From assembly GCA_031841125.1 (NCBI GenBank), contig CM063113.1, forward strand, positions 17,443,312 through 17,507,311: a stretch of DNA of 64,000 nucleotides, written 5' to 3'. A model generated the notes under the pieces. That model was not told the DNA's origin. It was given only the letters and a program-made list of their open reading frames with translations, and ran no database searches. Position 1 is the first letter of the stretch. Every line of letters begins with the position of its first letter. Positions 1 through 11,793 of this stretch are shown one piece after another. This stretch comes from Acanthococcus lagerstroemiae (lineage: Eukaryota > Arthropoda > Insecta > Hemiptera > Eriococcidae). The position numbers and the translations under genes are program-made.

Positions 1-479
1 ATGAGAAAAATTACATTTATGGGGTGAAGAAAAGGATGTATAATATTTCTGAAAGTATTTTCACGTTGATTGAGATTACAGATCCGACTCCAGAATTTTT
101 ACTACAACCATTTTACCACTAACGAGAGAGATTCTTATATGATTACACTAGGACTGATAGGTTTTGATTAAGCGTCTGTTAAACCATATGGTCTGACTGG
201 GCTGCAACCCGGAACAACAAAATTTTGGGGTGGCAAAATTGGCGGCCCTAAAACACAATTACCTCAATTTTGCGGAAGAGAGTGTGAAAAAAATAAGGTG
301 ACAAAGTACTTAAAACCGGTTCTGTTCCAACAACATCCCAATACATTTTATCAAGAGCTTTGTCGGACTCATACAGACGACTTTCATTAACCAAGCCTTG
401 ACTACTGAAATACAAAATTTTTGGTTTTTCATCCTACAAGTCACTACCAACAATCCATGCATCACCCCCATCCTGGTTG

Positions 480-1460
480 TTGAACCTTCCCGTATGCAAT
501 TTCGTGCTTACAGAATTCCCTAAACCCCCCCCCCAATTTATCGGACTCATTTGCAAGAAATTCTTGACCGCTTTCCTGACCGTATCCTATACTTCACTGG
601 TGGTTCAAAGTACAACCGACGCACCGCTTACGCCTACTCCACAGATATACTGCACTCCTTCCGACTTAAAAATACAGCTTCCATCTACACACTCCTTATG
701 CTATCCTACAGTGCACAGTCACGATCTCTTTGCTCGGAGACCCACCCACCCCCACCCACTAACTGGTCCTCTCAGATTCACTTTCCTTCTTAAGGTCTTA
801 CACGCTCTCGTCCAACGCATCCATCTCATTCTCCATCGCATTTCCATCACCACCAAGAGAATTTCACTCACCTGGATTCCCAAGCCATATTGGTACCCAG
901 GAAATGAGGCAGATGATCAAGCGGCACAGCAAGCTACACAGCTCCCATATATCACTCGTCACCTCCCTATCTCAACAGATCTCACTTCCGCCATTCGCCA
1001 GACCATTGTGTGTAAGTGATTCAAAGAGTGGCGGCATTGAGCCTCTCGGCACAACAAACTCGCACAAATCAAGCTTACACCTGTCCCTTGGTCAACGTCT
1101 GAACGATCCTCACGCCGCGAGGCAGTTATCATCACCCGCCTAGGGATCGGACATACACGCCTGACACATACGCATCTTCTCACTAACCTGTATCCCCTCA
1201 ACTGCCCACACTGTGAAGATGATGACCCTCTCACCGTGAACCACCTCTTCTCATGCTTCTCCCTCACCCGCCTTCGTCCCCCGCAGTCGAATTTTGGCCC
1301 TCTCCAACTCCCACGAGCACATAAACAACACCCTCATCTACCTTTCTGCTTCTGGATACCTCTGCGATATGTAGACAACAACCTTTCCGGAACTCATAGC
1401 TCGAGGTGGCTCGATAATAACAAAAAAAAAAATTTGTTTTAGCTTTTTTTTGAGTGAGAA
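480..1460 (+). pseudogene. Decayed LINE ORF2 C-terminus (RNase H plus tail)
   Basis: This is a remnant of the 3' part of a non-LTR retrotransposon ORF2 of the type that carries RNase H (I/Jockey-like). Read across several frames, it shows an RNase H start (LYFTGGSKYNRRTAYAYS, from about 590), an 'ISLTWIP.H.G.PGNEADDQAAQQAT' block near 865-935, and then an 'R.GIGHTRLTHTHLL' plus C..C...H tail near 1145-1250. That order is typical of such LINEs. The first catalytic Asp of the usual TDGS motif is Gly here, and the frame changes at least three times, so the enzyme is dead. The upstream RT part is absent. Class-level identity is fairly secure; the exact clade is not. Confidence 0.72.
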
Positions 1461-3095
1461 CGATCTCCGCTTAGACGTGGACTATAGGTGACCGCGTGCT
1501 GGATTACTACAGGCTTTAGCCGCCACGGAACCTGCTACCCGGACTGAGGAACTGGAAGTACAGGAATGCTGAAAACAAAAGACGTTTGTTAGACTTGTGC
1601 ATCGGGCTACGAAGAAGGTAACCAGACAGGACGATTTATACAAAACATACGTACACTCGAGAGGAGAGGGTCACTGCTGTGAGCGAAAAGTAGACCCTTT
1701 CAGTAGAGACGTACACAAATAGGGTCCACCCTAGTAGGTGTATCGCTCCTTCTTTCCTGTTTTTGAGCCCCCTTCCCCCTCACTATATTAGCACCTTCAA
1801 CTTACAACCAAATGACCTTTATATTGTGGAGTGTTGAGAGAAGAGTAGATAAATTTAAGGAATTCTTCCCCTCCCCTAGGCATAGGCTTTCGCACAGCTT
1901 TTTACTAAAGTCGCTGATGGGGCGGTTGCCTCCATTGCCGACTAAACGAAAGGTTTCCGGTCGTTGCCACGCAAAAGGAAGGCTGCGGACTCGAGTCACC
2001 TGTATCCAATTCCTTCTTATCCGAGCATCAGCGGCGCTTGTTCTTTTCATCCGGAATCGAATGGAATGAAATGGAACGGCAAAACGAGAGAAAAAAAAAG
2101 GTTCCCTTTCACTTGTGTCATTTTATAAATGGCGTTCACATTTCAGACGCGCGGCTCGGCGCGAATTCCGTCTTCCTGGGGGTTTTTTACTCGTAAAACT
2201 TGGGCAAGCGCTGTTCGCGTAAATATTTACCCGAGCTGTCGCTCTTTTTTACCCGTTGCTCGCGTCTCAATCGGCATTAATTGTATTTCACTGAATTTTC
2301 TCGTTTTCTCGGACCCGAAACACAGGCGACGTTATAGACCAGTAAACAATTTTAATTAATTAGCAGATTATTTACTTCTACGGTAGGTAGTCGATTCGTC
2401 TCGCGTTTAGCCGCATAGAAGGTTTTATAATAAGCCATCCCGATAATCTGGCCGAGTAATGTAATATCGCGCCGCCCAGCCTCCTCGATTTAAGTTTTTC
2501 ATTTCGCGTTTTATAAAAAATCGCGCTTCATTTCGCTCAATTGGAAAAACGGATTTAGATTTCATTCGCGACTCGAACCATCTAGAAACGTAAGCGGAGA
2601 TTGTGTTTGTACGTTTCGCAATAAATTAATTTGCTTTTACCACATTTTACATTTTGCCTCATTTACCGCATTCGACGACGAGGTTGTTTAGAGAGTGGCA
2701 TAATGTAGGTTAGGTGACGCGATCGAATTCGCTTTTTAGTGGTTTCGAGAGCGAGGTATGTCAATGGGCGGCCGAAATAATAAGACACCAAGTTTACCTC
2801 CTGATGTACGTGCAGTGACATTTAACTAACCAGAAGAATTAATTATACAAAAATGTATTTATTACGCAGGTACATCAAGTTTACCGAGCCTGGTCAGCAA
2901 GGGCTTTGCTGACCACACCTCAATTATCAACCTACCCAAAAAGCAGTAAACAAAATCAATCTCTAACACAAAATCCTACACTTTAGAGCCATAAAAAAAT
3001 TTTCTATTTCGAAATAACACAATCCCCCCAAAATCCCGGAAGTAACTATCAAAAAATATCAATCAAGAATTGCTAAATATACTTCAAGTAACCAA
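1461..3095. other. Gene-free stretch
   Basis: No convincing gene. The start (about 1,460-1,560) could be the 3' UTR of the preceding LINE. The part from about 2,120 to 2,700 is visibly richer in CG dinucleotides than its AT-rich surroundings and looks non-repetitive, so it may be old host sequence. Short ORFs here have no recognisable domains. Confidence 0.4.
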
Positions 3096-3097
3096 AC

Positions 3098-3250
3098 TCT
3101 GTACAAGTTGCCACTCTTAACGTAAGAACTCTAAAACACCGTGCAAGTCTAGTCGAGCTAGAAAACGCTTTTTTAAACTCGAACCTGGACATTTTAGGCC
3201 TGGCGGAAGTCAGGCGTGGCCGAGACTCCCTCATTAAAACAAAAAATGAA
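3098..3250 (+). pseudogene. LINE endonuclease N-terminal fragment
   Basis: One open frame reads VATLNVRTLKHRASLVELEN, followed by a 'LDILGLAEVRRGRDSL' block. This is the start of an APE-type endonuclease of a LINE: the N-x-R-T strand and then the catalytic-Glu strand 'GLAEVR'. Only about 50 residues survive; the rest of the endonuclease and the RT are missing. It runs straight into a Tc1-like transposase fragment at about 3,250, so this is a chance junction of two element scraps. Confidence 0.7.
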
Positions 3251-3357
3251 GTAATCCCCCATAATATCCCTCAATGCATTGAGAACTGCCCTGCGATAAG
3301 AATGGAGAATGGGAAGCGATACCATAGGAGGAGATCTGTGCGTTAATTGATAGCATG
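3251..3357 (+). pseudogene. Tc1-like transposase 3' end, left half
   Basis: The sequence matches, nearly base for base, the 3' end of the Tc1-like transposase copy at about 37,550-37,645: the run around CAATGCATTGAGAACTG, then 'GGGAAGCGATACCA' and 'GTTAATTGATAGCATG'. It stops exactly at 3357, where the large inverted-repeat element begins, and resumes at about 9,007. Only the last residues and stop region of the transposase are present. Confidence 0.75.
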
Positions 3358-5060
3358 AGGTCCGTTTCGCCAGCCCCCCCCCTCACAGTTAGACTCCGAA
3401 GTAAAAACTATCTCATAATTTTGTACCTCTTTTGTACCAATTTGTACCACCAATTTCGCATTGTGTACCCACATCGTTACCCGCATTTTTTAAAAATAAA
3501 TTTGGGGGCCTAGCGGAACGTAGCCCCCTCAATTGAAAATATCGCACCGGAAGTGATACGGAAATTTTGTGCCGATTTTGTACCATTTTGTATCCTCTCT
3601 CTTCCCCACTTTTTCGTAAAATAAGTAGCCCCTCTCCATGGCAGCATTCGGCACCCGGAGTGGTATCAAAATTTTGTACCTATGTTGTACCAGCTTGTAA
3701 AACTGATCCCGAATTTTGTACCCTCCTCCTTTCCCATTTATTCACCAAATAAGTATCCCCCCTGGCCTCCCATGGAAGAATTCCGCACCCGGAGTGGTAT
3801 CAAAATTTTGTGCCTATTTTGTACCATTTTGTACCACCAATCCCGAATTCTGTAACCTCCCTCTTCTCCACTTTATCCGAAAATAGGTAGTCCTTCCCAC
3901 CCATGGGATCATTCGGCACCGGGAGTAGTATCAAAATTTTGTGCCTGTTTGTTTTGTACCATCTTGTACCACCAATCCCGAATTTTCACCCCCCCCCATC
4001 TATTCGTAAAATAAATAGGCCCCGCTCTGTGGAGTCGTTCATCTGCACCCGGGGTGGTATCAAAATTCTCAAAACAAATCAACTTATACGAATACTGAGT
4101 AAGATTTGTCAGATTTATCGGAATGTTGTGATCACCTAGGAAAACAATCAAATGGTATTACGACTAATAATAATTTTGAAAAATGAAAAACTTGACAACA
4201 TTTAAAACTGATCTCTGTTCAACATTACTAACTTCGAAATCATTCTAATGCAGAAACATGAAAAAAATTGTAAGATTCATTATTATAGATGATTTTATGA
4301 GAAATACTTTAGATAGAAGATTTTCGTGGGGAATTCAAATCCGTCGTCAAAATGGAGCGTTACGCTCACTTTGGACAACAAATTTGAACTCAGTGTGAAA
4401 AATTGAGCCGAAAACAATATTAGACTAAAAATTTTTGATTTTCTCTAATTTTGGAAATTTCTCCGAAAACATCATGTGTTTTTTAGGGCGAAAAAAATTT
4501 TCAAAGAGCTTCGCTGTCAGAAATAGAATTACTCAATTTTTCGTGACAAATTCAAATCCGTCGTCCAAATTGAACCAGAGTCATTTTTTTGACCTATTTC
4601 ACTAACATTTTCGAGTATATCTCGGAAATGGAGCGTCGCCGTACAATTTGAACAACGAATTTGAATTCTACGTGAAACATTCAGTGGAAAACTATGAAAC
4701 AATCTTCGGGATAAATCTCCGATCATTTCCAAAGAATTTCATCGAAAATTCCTTTGATTTCCGAAGATTATTTCCGAGGAATTTTATTTAAAATATTAAG
4801 GGAAAATTTCCGATTATCTTCAAAGAATTAATTTCGTCTAATACCATTGAGAAAAATCTCGATGATTTCAGGAGAATTCTTTCGGAAATTTTATAGGGAA
4901 AATCTTCAATAATTCCAAAAAGGATTTTATCAGAAATCATCGCGAAGCATCCCTGATGATTTTTGAAGAATTTCTTCAGAACAACGTTGCGATGGTTTTT
5001 AGAGATTTTCATCGAAAATGTTCGGGGAAAATCTCAGATGATTTCCAAGGAATTTTATCA
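3358..5060 (+). repeat. Left inverted arm of the foldback element
   Basis: This arm pairs with about 7,570-9006. Its outer 700 bp is made of ~130 bp tandem units. The inner part contains short imperfect repeats around 'GATGATTTCCAAGGAATTTT' (4,680-5,090), mirrored at 7,615-7,880 in the right arm. Confidence 0.75.
3545..4075 (+). repeat. ~130 bp tandem repeat array in the left arm
   Basis: The phrase CACCCGGAGTGGTATCAAAA recurs at about 3,545 (diverged), 3,652, 3,786, 3,916 and 4,046, a period of roughly 107-134 bp. Each unit contains two or three 'TTTTGTACCA' blocks and a 'TTCGCAAAATAAGTA'-like block. The reverse-complement units occur at about 8,585-8,985 and again in a detached block at about 7,340-7,575. 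Confidence 0.75.
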
Positions 5061-7569
5061 GAAACCTTTGAGAACAATGTCTGATGATTTCCGTAAGTAA
5101 AAATCATTTATGATTGCATAGACACATAGACAGACAGGGACAATGATCCGTTACGCCATATTTGGAAATTGAAAAAGTCTCAAAGGTCACAAAATTGAAA
5201 CTCAAATTTTATTTGATAGCATGAGCTATTATTAATTAGTTTACAAAAACCTGGAAAAATGCACGAAAAATTACGGTCGCAGAATGATCACCAAGTTATG
5301 TACAATTTTGAAGGGGTTGGGGGGGGGGGGGGGTAAATCAAGATATGGACATGATTTTATATTATCAAATCGAATACGAAGATTCTGTACAACTCAAGAA
5401 AAGATGCAGTCATCCCATAAAAGTCATCGATCGGTTAACATTTTAATTTAAAAAAAAAAAAAAATTGAAATTCGAATAATTCGACAATATAACATTAAAG
5501 CTGATTCAATATAGCTAGTCTTCAAAACGTTTGTGAAGGGAATTTGAGTAAGATTCTTAGAAAATTGAAGTCCCGTTCTGGAAATGATAAGGAAGAATAA
5601 CGATAACAATAATTCGAAATATAAATCTACAAATTTTCAGAAAATTCGGGAATGTTGTATTTGATTTGATAAAAAAAAGTCTTCAGCCACCTAGAGCACA
5701 ACATTTAGCTAGATTTATAGAAAATATTCGTCGCTATAGAAAAATTAGCACGGAATTGTGTCAAGACTTTTGTGGGAGAAAAAAAAAAAGTTGAAATTCG
5801 AATGATTTCCAAAAATGACAACTGGATCTGTAATCGGTGAATTTTTCATTTAAGAAGTCGAAGACTCTCCACCAACTGAAAAAAGACGGATTCCTATTCG
5901 TTTTCCCCGCAGACAACCCTTATCGATGAATAACAGGAGAGGAGTAGGGTAACAGGGCACTGCCCTCTGACTACTTGCCCCCTTCCCTAATGAGGCACAA
6001 AATCTGTCTTTACCTCATATCTTCACCAGTTTACAATAACTCTGGCTCACCAATTTATGTAAGTATATAGCGAGTTAGCAGCGTTGCGTTTTCAATCCAA
6101 AATATTTCAATTTTTTTTTTCAACTACAAAAAGTTGTATACATTTGAAATGTTTTACAATAACTCAGAAACTCTAGAGAAAATTTGAAATCTTACAATTT
6201 TTATTTTACTTTTCAAAGGTGCATAATAGCCATTATTCTTGGAAAATTTGAAGAAACTCCGAGATAATTACAGACAGTACTCCAAGGAAAAATCACAACA
6301 TTCTAACAAACTGTACAAAATTTGATGATATATTTTAAAGGACGTGGACACACGAAACAAATTCGAATCGAAATATTTACAGATAATTAAAGTTGTATTT
6401 AAAAAATTCAGAAAAATGATTCTCAGTACTCCAGCAAGTAATAAAAAGCTCGAAAGGAACCCCATACAATTTAAATGAAACAGTAAATATACCCTAACAA
6501 TTCAGAGATTCAAAATATACATGACTTGATAAAAATTTTCAAATTTCGAAAAATTTTCAGAAATTTATTAATAGATTGTCAGACAAGTTCAAAAAATTGA
6601 GAATTCCAATACTGATGAGAATGTAATACCAAATTACAAAGAATTTTAAAAATACTCTAAGAAGGAATTCTCAGAGGAAAAAATGTGAAAATAAATTTGG
6701 ATTTGTGAAGCATTATGCTAGTTTTGTCAAGTTGTGTCCTTTTGTAAATATAATTCAAACTTCAGATTTACAAATACACCATAATGGCCGAGCTAGACGA
6801 TCAATATTTTTCATCAATTATTGAAGATGTGTCATTCAATATTTTTATGATAAAAAAAGATTTTGAGAGTGCTTCCACACTGTTAAATTTTTAATCAATT
6901 AATTTATAGTAGCTTCAATAATAAATCAAAATACGCAAGCAATATTATCGAATCGAAACCTCTCTAAAATTAAAACACAACCACCCGGCAATCAAAATTT
7001 GAGCTCGTATCAATAAAATTCAAAACGGTATTGGCACTTTGAAATAAAATGTCACCTTATCAATTCTTGATGTGAAACCAACCAAACGGTCAATTAATTG
7101 ATAAGAACAATATTGAAGCAATAAAATGATGAATGCTAGCTCGGCCTTTAAGGAAAAATGAGGTTTTCCAATATTGTCTAGATATTTAGCGTGAGAAGGA
7201 GGTACGTATAATTGGCCGACACATCATTATGTTTAGGAAATTCAAAGTCCGTGGAACCAGATGGTTAAAAAAAAAAAAACAAAAAAAAAACCACACTTTA
7301 GAATAACTTCGAGAGCCGCACACTTCCATCGGAAACCGGGAGAGGGTACAAAATTCGGGACTGGGGGTACAAAATGGTACAAAGTAGTTACAAAATGACT
7401 GTATTACTATAAGAAATTCTCACTTTGGAAGATACGTTGTGTTAGACCCATCTCCACAAATTTGTTTAAAATAATAATCGCTAATGGGTTATGTATGGTA
7501 CGTACAAAATATGGGATGGCTATACAAAATAGTACAAATTAGGTACAAAATTTTGATGCCCCCACGGGT
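5061..7569. other. AT-rich core of the foldback element
   Basis: There is no coding sequence here. It contains a long G run at about 5,322-5,335, several A-runs, a nested inverted-repeat MITE (6785-7147) and, at about 7,340-7,560, another set of 'TACAAAATGGTACAAA' blocks like those in the arms. Confidence 0.5.
6785..7147. mobile_element. Small TIR element (MITE) nested in the foldback core
   Basis: The inverted ends are GGCCGAGCTAG (6786-6796) and CTAGCTCGGCC (7136-7146), and looser complementarity continues inwards (ATCAATATTTTTCATCAATT against the right side). It is about 360 bp with no coding capacity. Flanking TAA on the left and TTTAA on the right hint at a short target duplication but do not settle the superfamily. 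Confidence 0.6.
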
Positions 7570-9006
7570 GAAGATGAACGACTCCACAGAGTGAGGCCTA
7601 TGGAAACGTTTTTCTGGAGAAATCCTTCAAAAATCATCAGAGATATTTCGCGATGATTTCTGATAAAATCCGTTGGAATTATTGGAGATTTTCCCTATAA
7701 AATTTCCGACGAAATTCTCCTGAAATCATATCGGAGATTTTGCTCAGTGCTGTCCGATGAAATTCTTTGAAAATGATCAGAAATTTTTCCTTAACATTTT
7801 CGATAAAATTCCTTGGAAATTATCATCGGAAATCAAAGGAATCTTCTCGAAGATTTCTGATGAAATTATTTGGAAATGATCGGAGATTTGCTCCGAAGAT
7901 TATTTCACAGTTTTCCACTGAATTTATCACGCAGAGCTCAAATTCGTTGTTCAAACTGGAAGGCGACGCTTCGTTTCCGAGATATGCTCCAAAATGTTGG
8001 TCAAGTTGGTCAAAAAAATGACTCTAACTCAATTTTGATGACGGATTTGAATTTGTCACGAAAAATTGAGTACGTCACGCCATTCCTGACGCCGGAGCTC
8101 CCCGAAAAAATTTTTCGCCCCAAAAAACACATGATGTGTGGAGAAATTTTCAAAATTAGAGAAAATCAAAAATGTCTAGTGTAATACTATTTTCCACGCA
8201 ATTTTTCTCGCTGAATTTAAATTTGTTGTCCAAAGTGGGCGGCGACGCTCCGTTTCCGAGATACGCTCGAAAATGTTGGTGAAATTGTTCAAAAAATGAC
8301 TCTAGCTCCATTTTGATGACGGATTTGAATTTCTCACGAAAAACTTATAAAAATATTCCACATAAAATCATCTACAAAAATGAATCTTACAATTTTTTTC
8401 ATATGTGTCTGCATTAGAATGATTTCAAAGTTAGCAATGTCGAATAGAGCTCAGTTTTAAATATTGTCAATTTTTCATTTTCGAAAATTATTATTAGTCA
8501 TAATACTGTTTGATTGTCTTCCTAGGTGACCACAACATTCGATGAATTTAACTTAGTCTTCGTATAAGTTGATTTATTTGAAAATTTTGATACCACCCCG
8601 GGTGCAGATGAACAACTCCACAGAGTAAGGCCTATTCATTTTGCGAATAGGTGGGGGAGGAGGTAGAAAATTTGGGATTGATGGTACAAAATGGTACAAA
8701 AATCAGGCACAAAATTTGATACTAATCCGGGTACCGAATGCTTCATGGGGGCCCAGGGGAGATACTTATTTTGCGAATAAGTAAGGAAGGGGGAGGGTAC
8801 AAAATTTGGGATTGGTGGTACAAAATGGTACAAAATTCCCATATCACATGCGGTGCGATATTCTCAATTGGGGGGAGGCTACGTTTCACTGGCCCTTTAT
8901 TTAAAACAAAATGAAAATTCTGGTTTGGTGGTTCAAACTGGTACAAAATTACGAGATAGTTTTTGACTTCGAAATCTAATTTTGGGGAGGCTGGCAAAAC
9001 GGACCT
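7570..9006 (-). repeat. Right inverted arm of the foldback element
   Basis: This is the reverse-complement counterpart of the left arm. For example, 8,580-8,640 mirrors 4,020-4,075 (CACCCGGGGTGGTATCAAAA in complement), and 8,880-8,985 mirrors 3,400-3,480. It holds fewer tandem units than the left arm, about three. Confidence 0.75.
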
Positions 9007-9252
9007 GATAAAAGGCCGAACCGGCTACAAGCCGTGATTCGGACCCGTGGCGGCTAAACGCATTACTAGGATCGACTTCTGGTTAGTTTTATCAACATTC
9101 ATCCACCGATAAACCAGATTGACCATCCATAAGATATCAATTTCACATCAGTTGCCAAACTGATTTCTATTTGACATGAATTGATATAAAAGTAATACAA
9201 AGTGTAAATTGTACAGAAAATTGGTTTTTATTCATCTTTGTCCGGTAGTGTA
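9007..9252 (+). pseudogene. Tc1-like element 3' end, right half
   Basis: This continues the fragment broken at 3357: CCGAACCGGCTACAAGCCGT and 'AGGATCGACTTCTGGTTAGTTTTATCAACAT' align with 37,640-37,720. It appears to run to 'TTTGTCCGGTAGTGTA' at 9236-9251. Similar strings at about 39,857 (TTTGTCCGGCAGTGTA) and, in complement, at about 32,535 suggest this is the terminal inverted repeat of the family. That TIR assignment is inferred. Confidence 0.6.
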
Positions 9253-10420
9253 TTTACGAACACAGAACACAATAGCGAACAAAGAATGAAAAAGGAAAAT
9301 TTGTCTAGCGACTTCATCTTTAAAAATAAAGCAAATCAGTTTAAAAACAGGCTACATATTGCTACCGTGCAACTTCGTAAGAATCCGTAAAAATTTTCAC
9401 ATCTGGGCCCTTCTATTCCGCTTGCAAAATTACCTAACAACCGTTCCAGTAGAGAAACTACATTAGCCAAATATTTTGAAAGGAAGGGGAAAAAAAACAG
9501 GAAAAAAACGAAAGAAACTGAAGAAAGAAGGGTTTTTTGCCTTTAAAAATATAATATGCGAATAAAGTAAAATTAAATGAAAATTTCTACGTTAAATAAA
9601 ATTGCGAGTACAGAATGTACAACGGCGAGAAGACCTAAAAGAGGTATAATTGTTACGCTCTCATATTAAATTTTATTGCTTCTTATTTTCGTTAGCAGCA
9701 CGCTGTATACAGAGAGTCGACAAAAATTTAATTTCTTCGAAACAGAAATGAGGAAAATGGTGCCCTTTCAGGCTGTAGCGGATGTGACACTGGCGTAAAT
9801 TTGATTGCTGCGTCATCTTCGGGTTCGGAATCAAAGAGGATTCCATTTACAAGTGGTGTGCTTTTGTGCAGTCAAAAATAAGGATAGATTTATTTCATAA
9901 GGCAGAGTTGGTCGATTTTGAACGTCTTTTTAGTTTATGAAGTACCTAATGTGTACGTGTATCTTTTCAATTTCCGCGACATGTCATTTGAAGAAGATAT
10001 GCGATATCTTATCTTCAAACCCTGGACCGGTAGAGGAATACTTGAAAAGCGAGGAAAGGTTTACAAGCAAAATGTCCTTCTGGAAGACAAGTTATATATT
10101 CTTTCGAAGGAAACATCTAGAAAGCAGTTTATTTAGCCAGTTTCATGATCCAGTGTAGGGGTCGCTAAGGCATGCTTCTGAATCCCTCATGCCGGTGCTA
10201 GTCCTGATAATAATATTAAATAAACTTCAACTTCCTTCCCATTGAATAAGTTGGAGGATACATTTTTAACAGCTGAAGTATGCGACCTCATAAATCCCCG
10301 TGGGAAGAGAAAACGACTAGAAAGTTGCATTCAACTATGAAATATCTTGAGACAAATAAGGAGACGGGAAGGAGGATCCTGAAATAATTCGAAAAAATAT
10401 CCACTTGGAGTAAATAAAAG
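9253..10420. other. Gene-free stretch
   Basis: AT-rich sequence with no recognisable gene or repeat. A 72-residue ORF at 9918-10136 and an overlapping 73-residue ORF have no identifiable features and are probably chance. Confidence 0.4.
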
Positions 10421-10490
10421 TCGCTGCGTGGCTAAGTGGTGACGTATCTGTTTCACAATCTTTGCACCTCGGTTTCGAGTCCCACAAACG
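10421..10490 (+). repeat. tRNA-derived SINE head or tRNA pseudogene
   Basis: An A-box-like TGGCTAAGTGGT lies at 10429-10440 and a B-box-like GGTTTCGAGTCCC (one extra T) at 10471-10483, about 30 bp apart. This is the layout of a Pol III internal promoter in a tRNA-derived SINE. The arms do not form a clean cloverleaf by eye, so it is not called a working tRNA gene. Confidence 0.5.
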
Positions 10491-10829
10491 CCGGAAAGTC
10501 AGTGATATCCGAATACCCCCCACTGCTCCACTAATATCCAGCGAACACAGTGACTAAAATATCAATTTAGATGGAAACACAGTGCGTCCTATAACCCCTG
10601 CCAGTTCACCAGAAACATGCAACAATCGCAGGGCGTGTCACCACCATCTCAGAAAGATTGGTACTGTGCGTGTGCACGTCGTGGACAGCTCACTCAATCT
10701 CATGAAATACGTGGCGAGAGTGAGCGAAGTGTGGCTGCAAACTCTTCGGGATACAGAAGAGAAAACTCTAACGCAACAAACCCGCTGAGAAAGCAACGGC
10801 AAGCTACTCCAAATAATCTGCCCAGGAGA

Positions 10830-11404
10830 TGGGGTTGTCATTTCTGTATTTTTTTTCAGCTAGTTCCAATGAAAAAATCGGCTAAAATCGGCTATAAATG
10901 TGGCTAAATAAAAAATACTGTAAGAATGGTCTCCAGAAAATATAAAATGGGGAGGGGGAGGAGTGGCATACCTATAATGTGCGAGAATCTGGTTCAGTCT
11001 TATGGGGCATAATTATTTCTGTATGTACAAATATTATGAATTATGACTGTGTAGGTTTCATTTTTTACTCGTTATCATCATCATCATCATCACCATAACC
11101 ATACTGACCATGCTCAGGCTTCACTGCTTCAGGTTTTAACACTTGTTTTCTACTGAATGTGACGTGTCACAAGAAAAGGGCCTTAGTGGTAAGTAGACAC
11201 TAATGTCCTTTTCTCCTGATATGTCACTAATTTACTCTTTTACAGGCAAACGTTACAGAAAAATCACAAATCGACTAAATTTTCTTGAATTAGTCGATTT
11301 TAGGCTGCATTTTATAATTCAAATAAATTTAAAAAAAAAAAACTTGGACAAAATTTTTAAAATTGGCTAGAAATAGCCGAAAAAGTGCTGAATTGACAAC
11401 CCTG
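10830..11404. mobile_element. hAT-type MITE, 575 bp, 8 bp TSD
   Basis: The right terminus is TGACAACCCTG and the left is TGGGGTTGTCA, inverted repeats that match at 9 of 11. The element is flanked by a perfect 8 bp direct repeat CCAGGAGA (10822-10829 and 11405-11412). An 8 bp duplication with C-A...T-G type ends fits the hAT superfamily. Subterminal 'GGCTA.AAATCGGCTA' (about 10,880-10,905) is echoed near the right end. No transposase. A (TCA)n run at about 11,074 and a 70 bp hairpin at 11,160-11,229 lie inside. Confidence 0.82.
11160..11229. repeat. 70 bp hairpin repeat, copy 1
   Basis: The inverted halves around GTGACGTGTCACAAGAAAAG and 'CCTTTTCTCCTGATATGTCAC' can fold back. A related copy in the opposite orientation lies at 58,835-58,900 and shares 'AAAAGGGCCTTAGTGGTAA'. 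It probably represents a miniature inverted-repeat element or the ends of a larger one. Confidence 0.6.
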
Positions 11405-11793
11405 CCAGGAGAGTAAACGTCAGAAATTGCGATCGCCAACATCCGGCATCGTATATGGTGCCTGAAAAAAAAAAGAGTTAATATGGACGCTGGACGCTGT
11501 TAAGTGAGACAGAACCAAGCAACAAAAATCTGTGTTTTGAGAACATGTGATTCGAAGTTCAAGAGCCACGTAGAAACTAAATGACGTAGCTGATAAGCTT
11601 TTTTCAACGTGAGTAAACGTTTTTGAATCGGGTCCCAATTTTGTTTGGAACCGGAACCCGAATCCGAACAAAAATTGATCAGGTTCCCATTCCCTGTTCA
11701 AAACTCACGGGATCCTGTGTATATTTTTCGAAAAATCTGAAGAAAAAAAATCAGGCAACAGTTTATTATAAAGAAAAGATCGAGGAGAATATT

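Larger units (their letters stand above)
3358..9006. mobile_element. 5.65 kb long-inverted-repeat (foldback/MULE-like) element, non-coding
   Basis: The ends are AGGTCCGTTTCGCCAGCC on the left and its near-perfect reverse complement on the right (one mismatch in 18). The two arms stay alignable for about 1.4-1.7 kb (3358 to about 5,060 against about 7,570 to 9006). The element splits a Tc1-like fragment. The other Tc1 copy, near 37.64 kb, supplies the uninterrupted site: GATAGCATG followed by CCGAGCCGG. Here the left flank ends GATAGCATG and the right flank begins GATAAAAGG then CCGAACCGG, which fits a 9 bp target duplication with the right copy mutated (6 of 9 match). A 9 bp duplication with long TIRs is typical of Mutator-like elements, so that assignment is inferred. 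No transposase is visible inside, so it would be non-autonomous. Confidence 0.75.
10640..11470. repeat. Dispersed repeat A, copy 1 (split by a MITE)
   Basis: The segments 10,640-10,829 and 11,405-11,470 together match 29,575-29,820. Shared blocks are GAAAACTCTAACGCAACA, 'AACGGCAA(A/G)CTAC', and 'GCGA(C/T)CGCCAACATC.GGC' ending near GGTGCCTG / GGCACCTG. An hAT-type MITE sits between the two segments. The repeat could be a SINE or a LINE 3' end; I cannot classify it. Confidence 0.65.

Noticed and set aside
3358..9006. Polinton/Maverick element, suggested by long TIRs
   Set aside because: Too short, without polymerase or integrase genes, and the flanks fit a 9 bp rather than a 6 bp duplication.
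10421..10490. Functional tRNA gene
   Set aside because: The B-box has an extra base and the arms do not pair cleanly.
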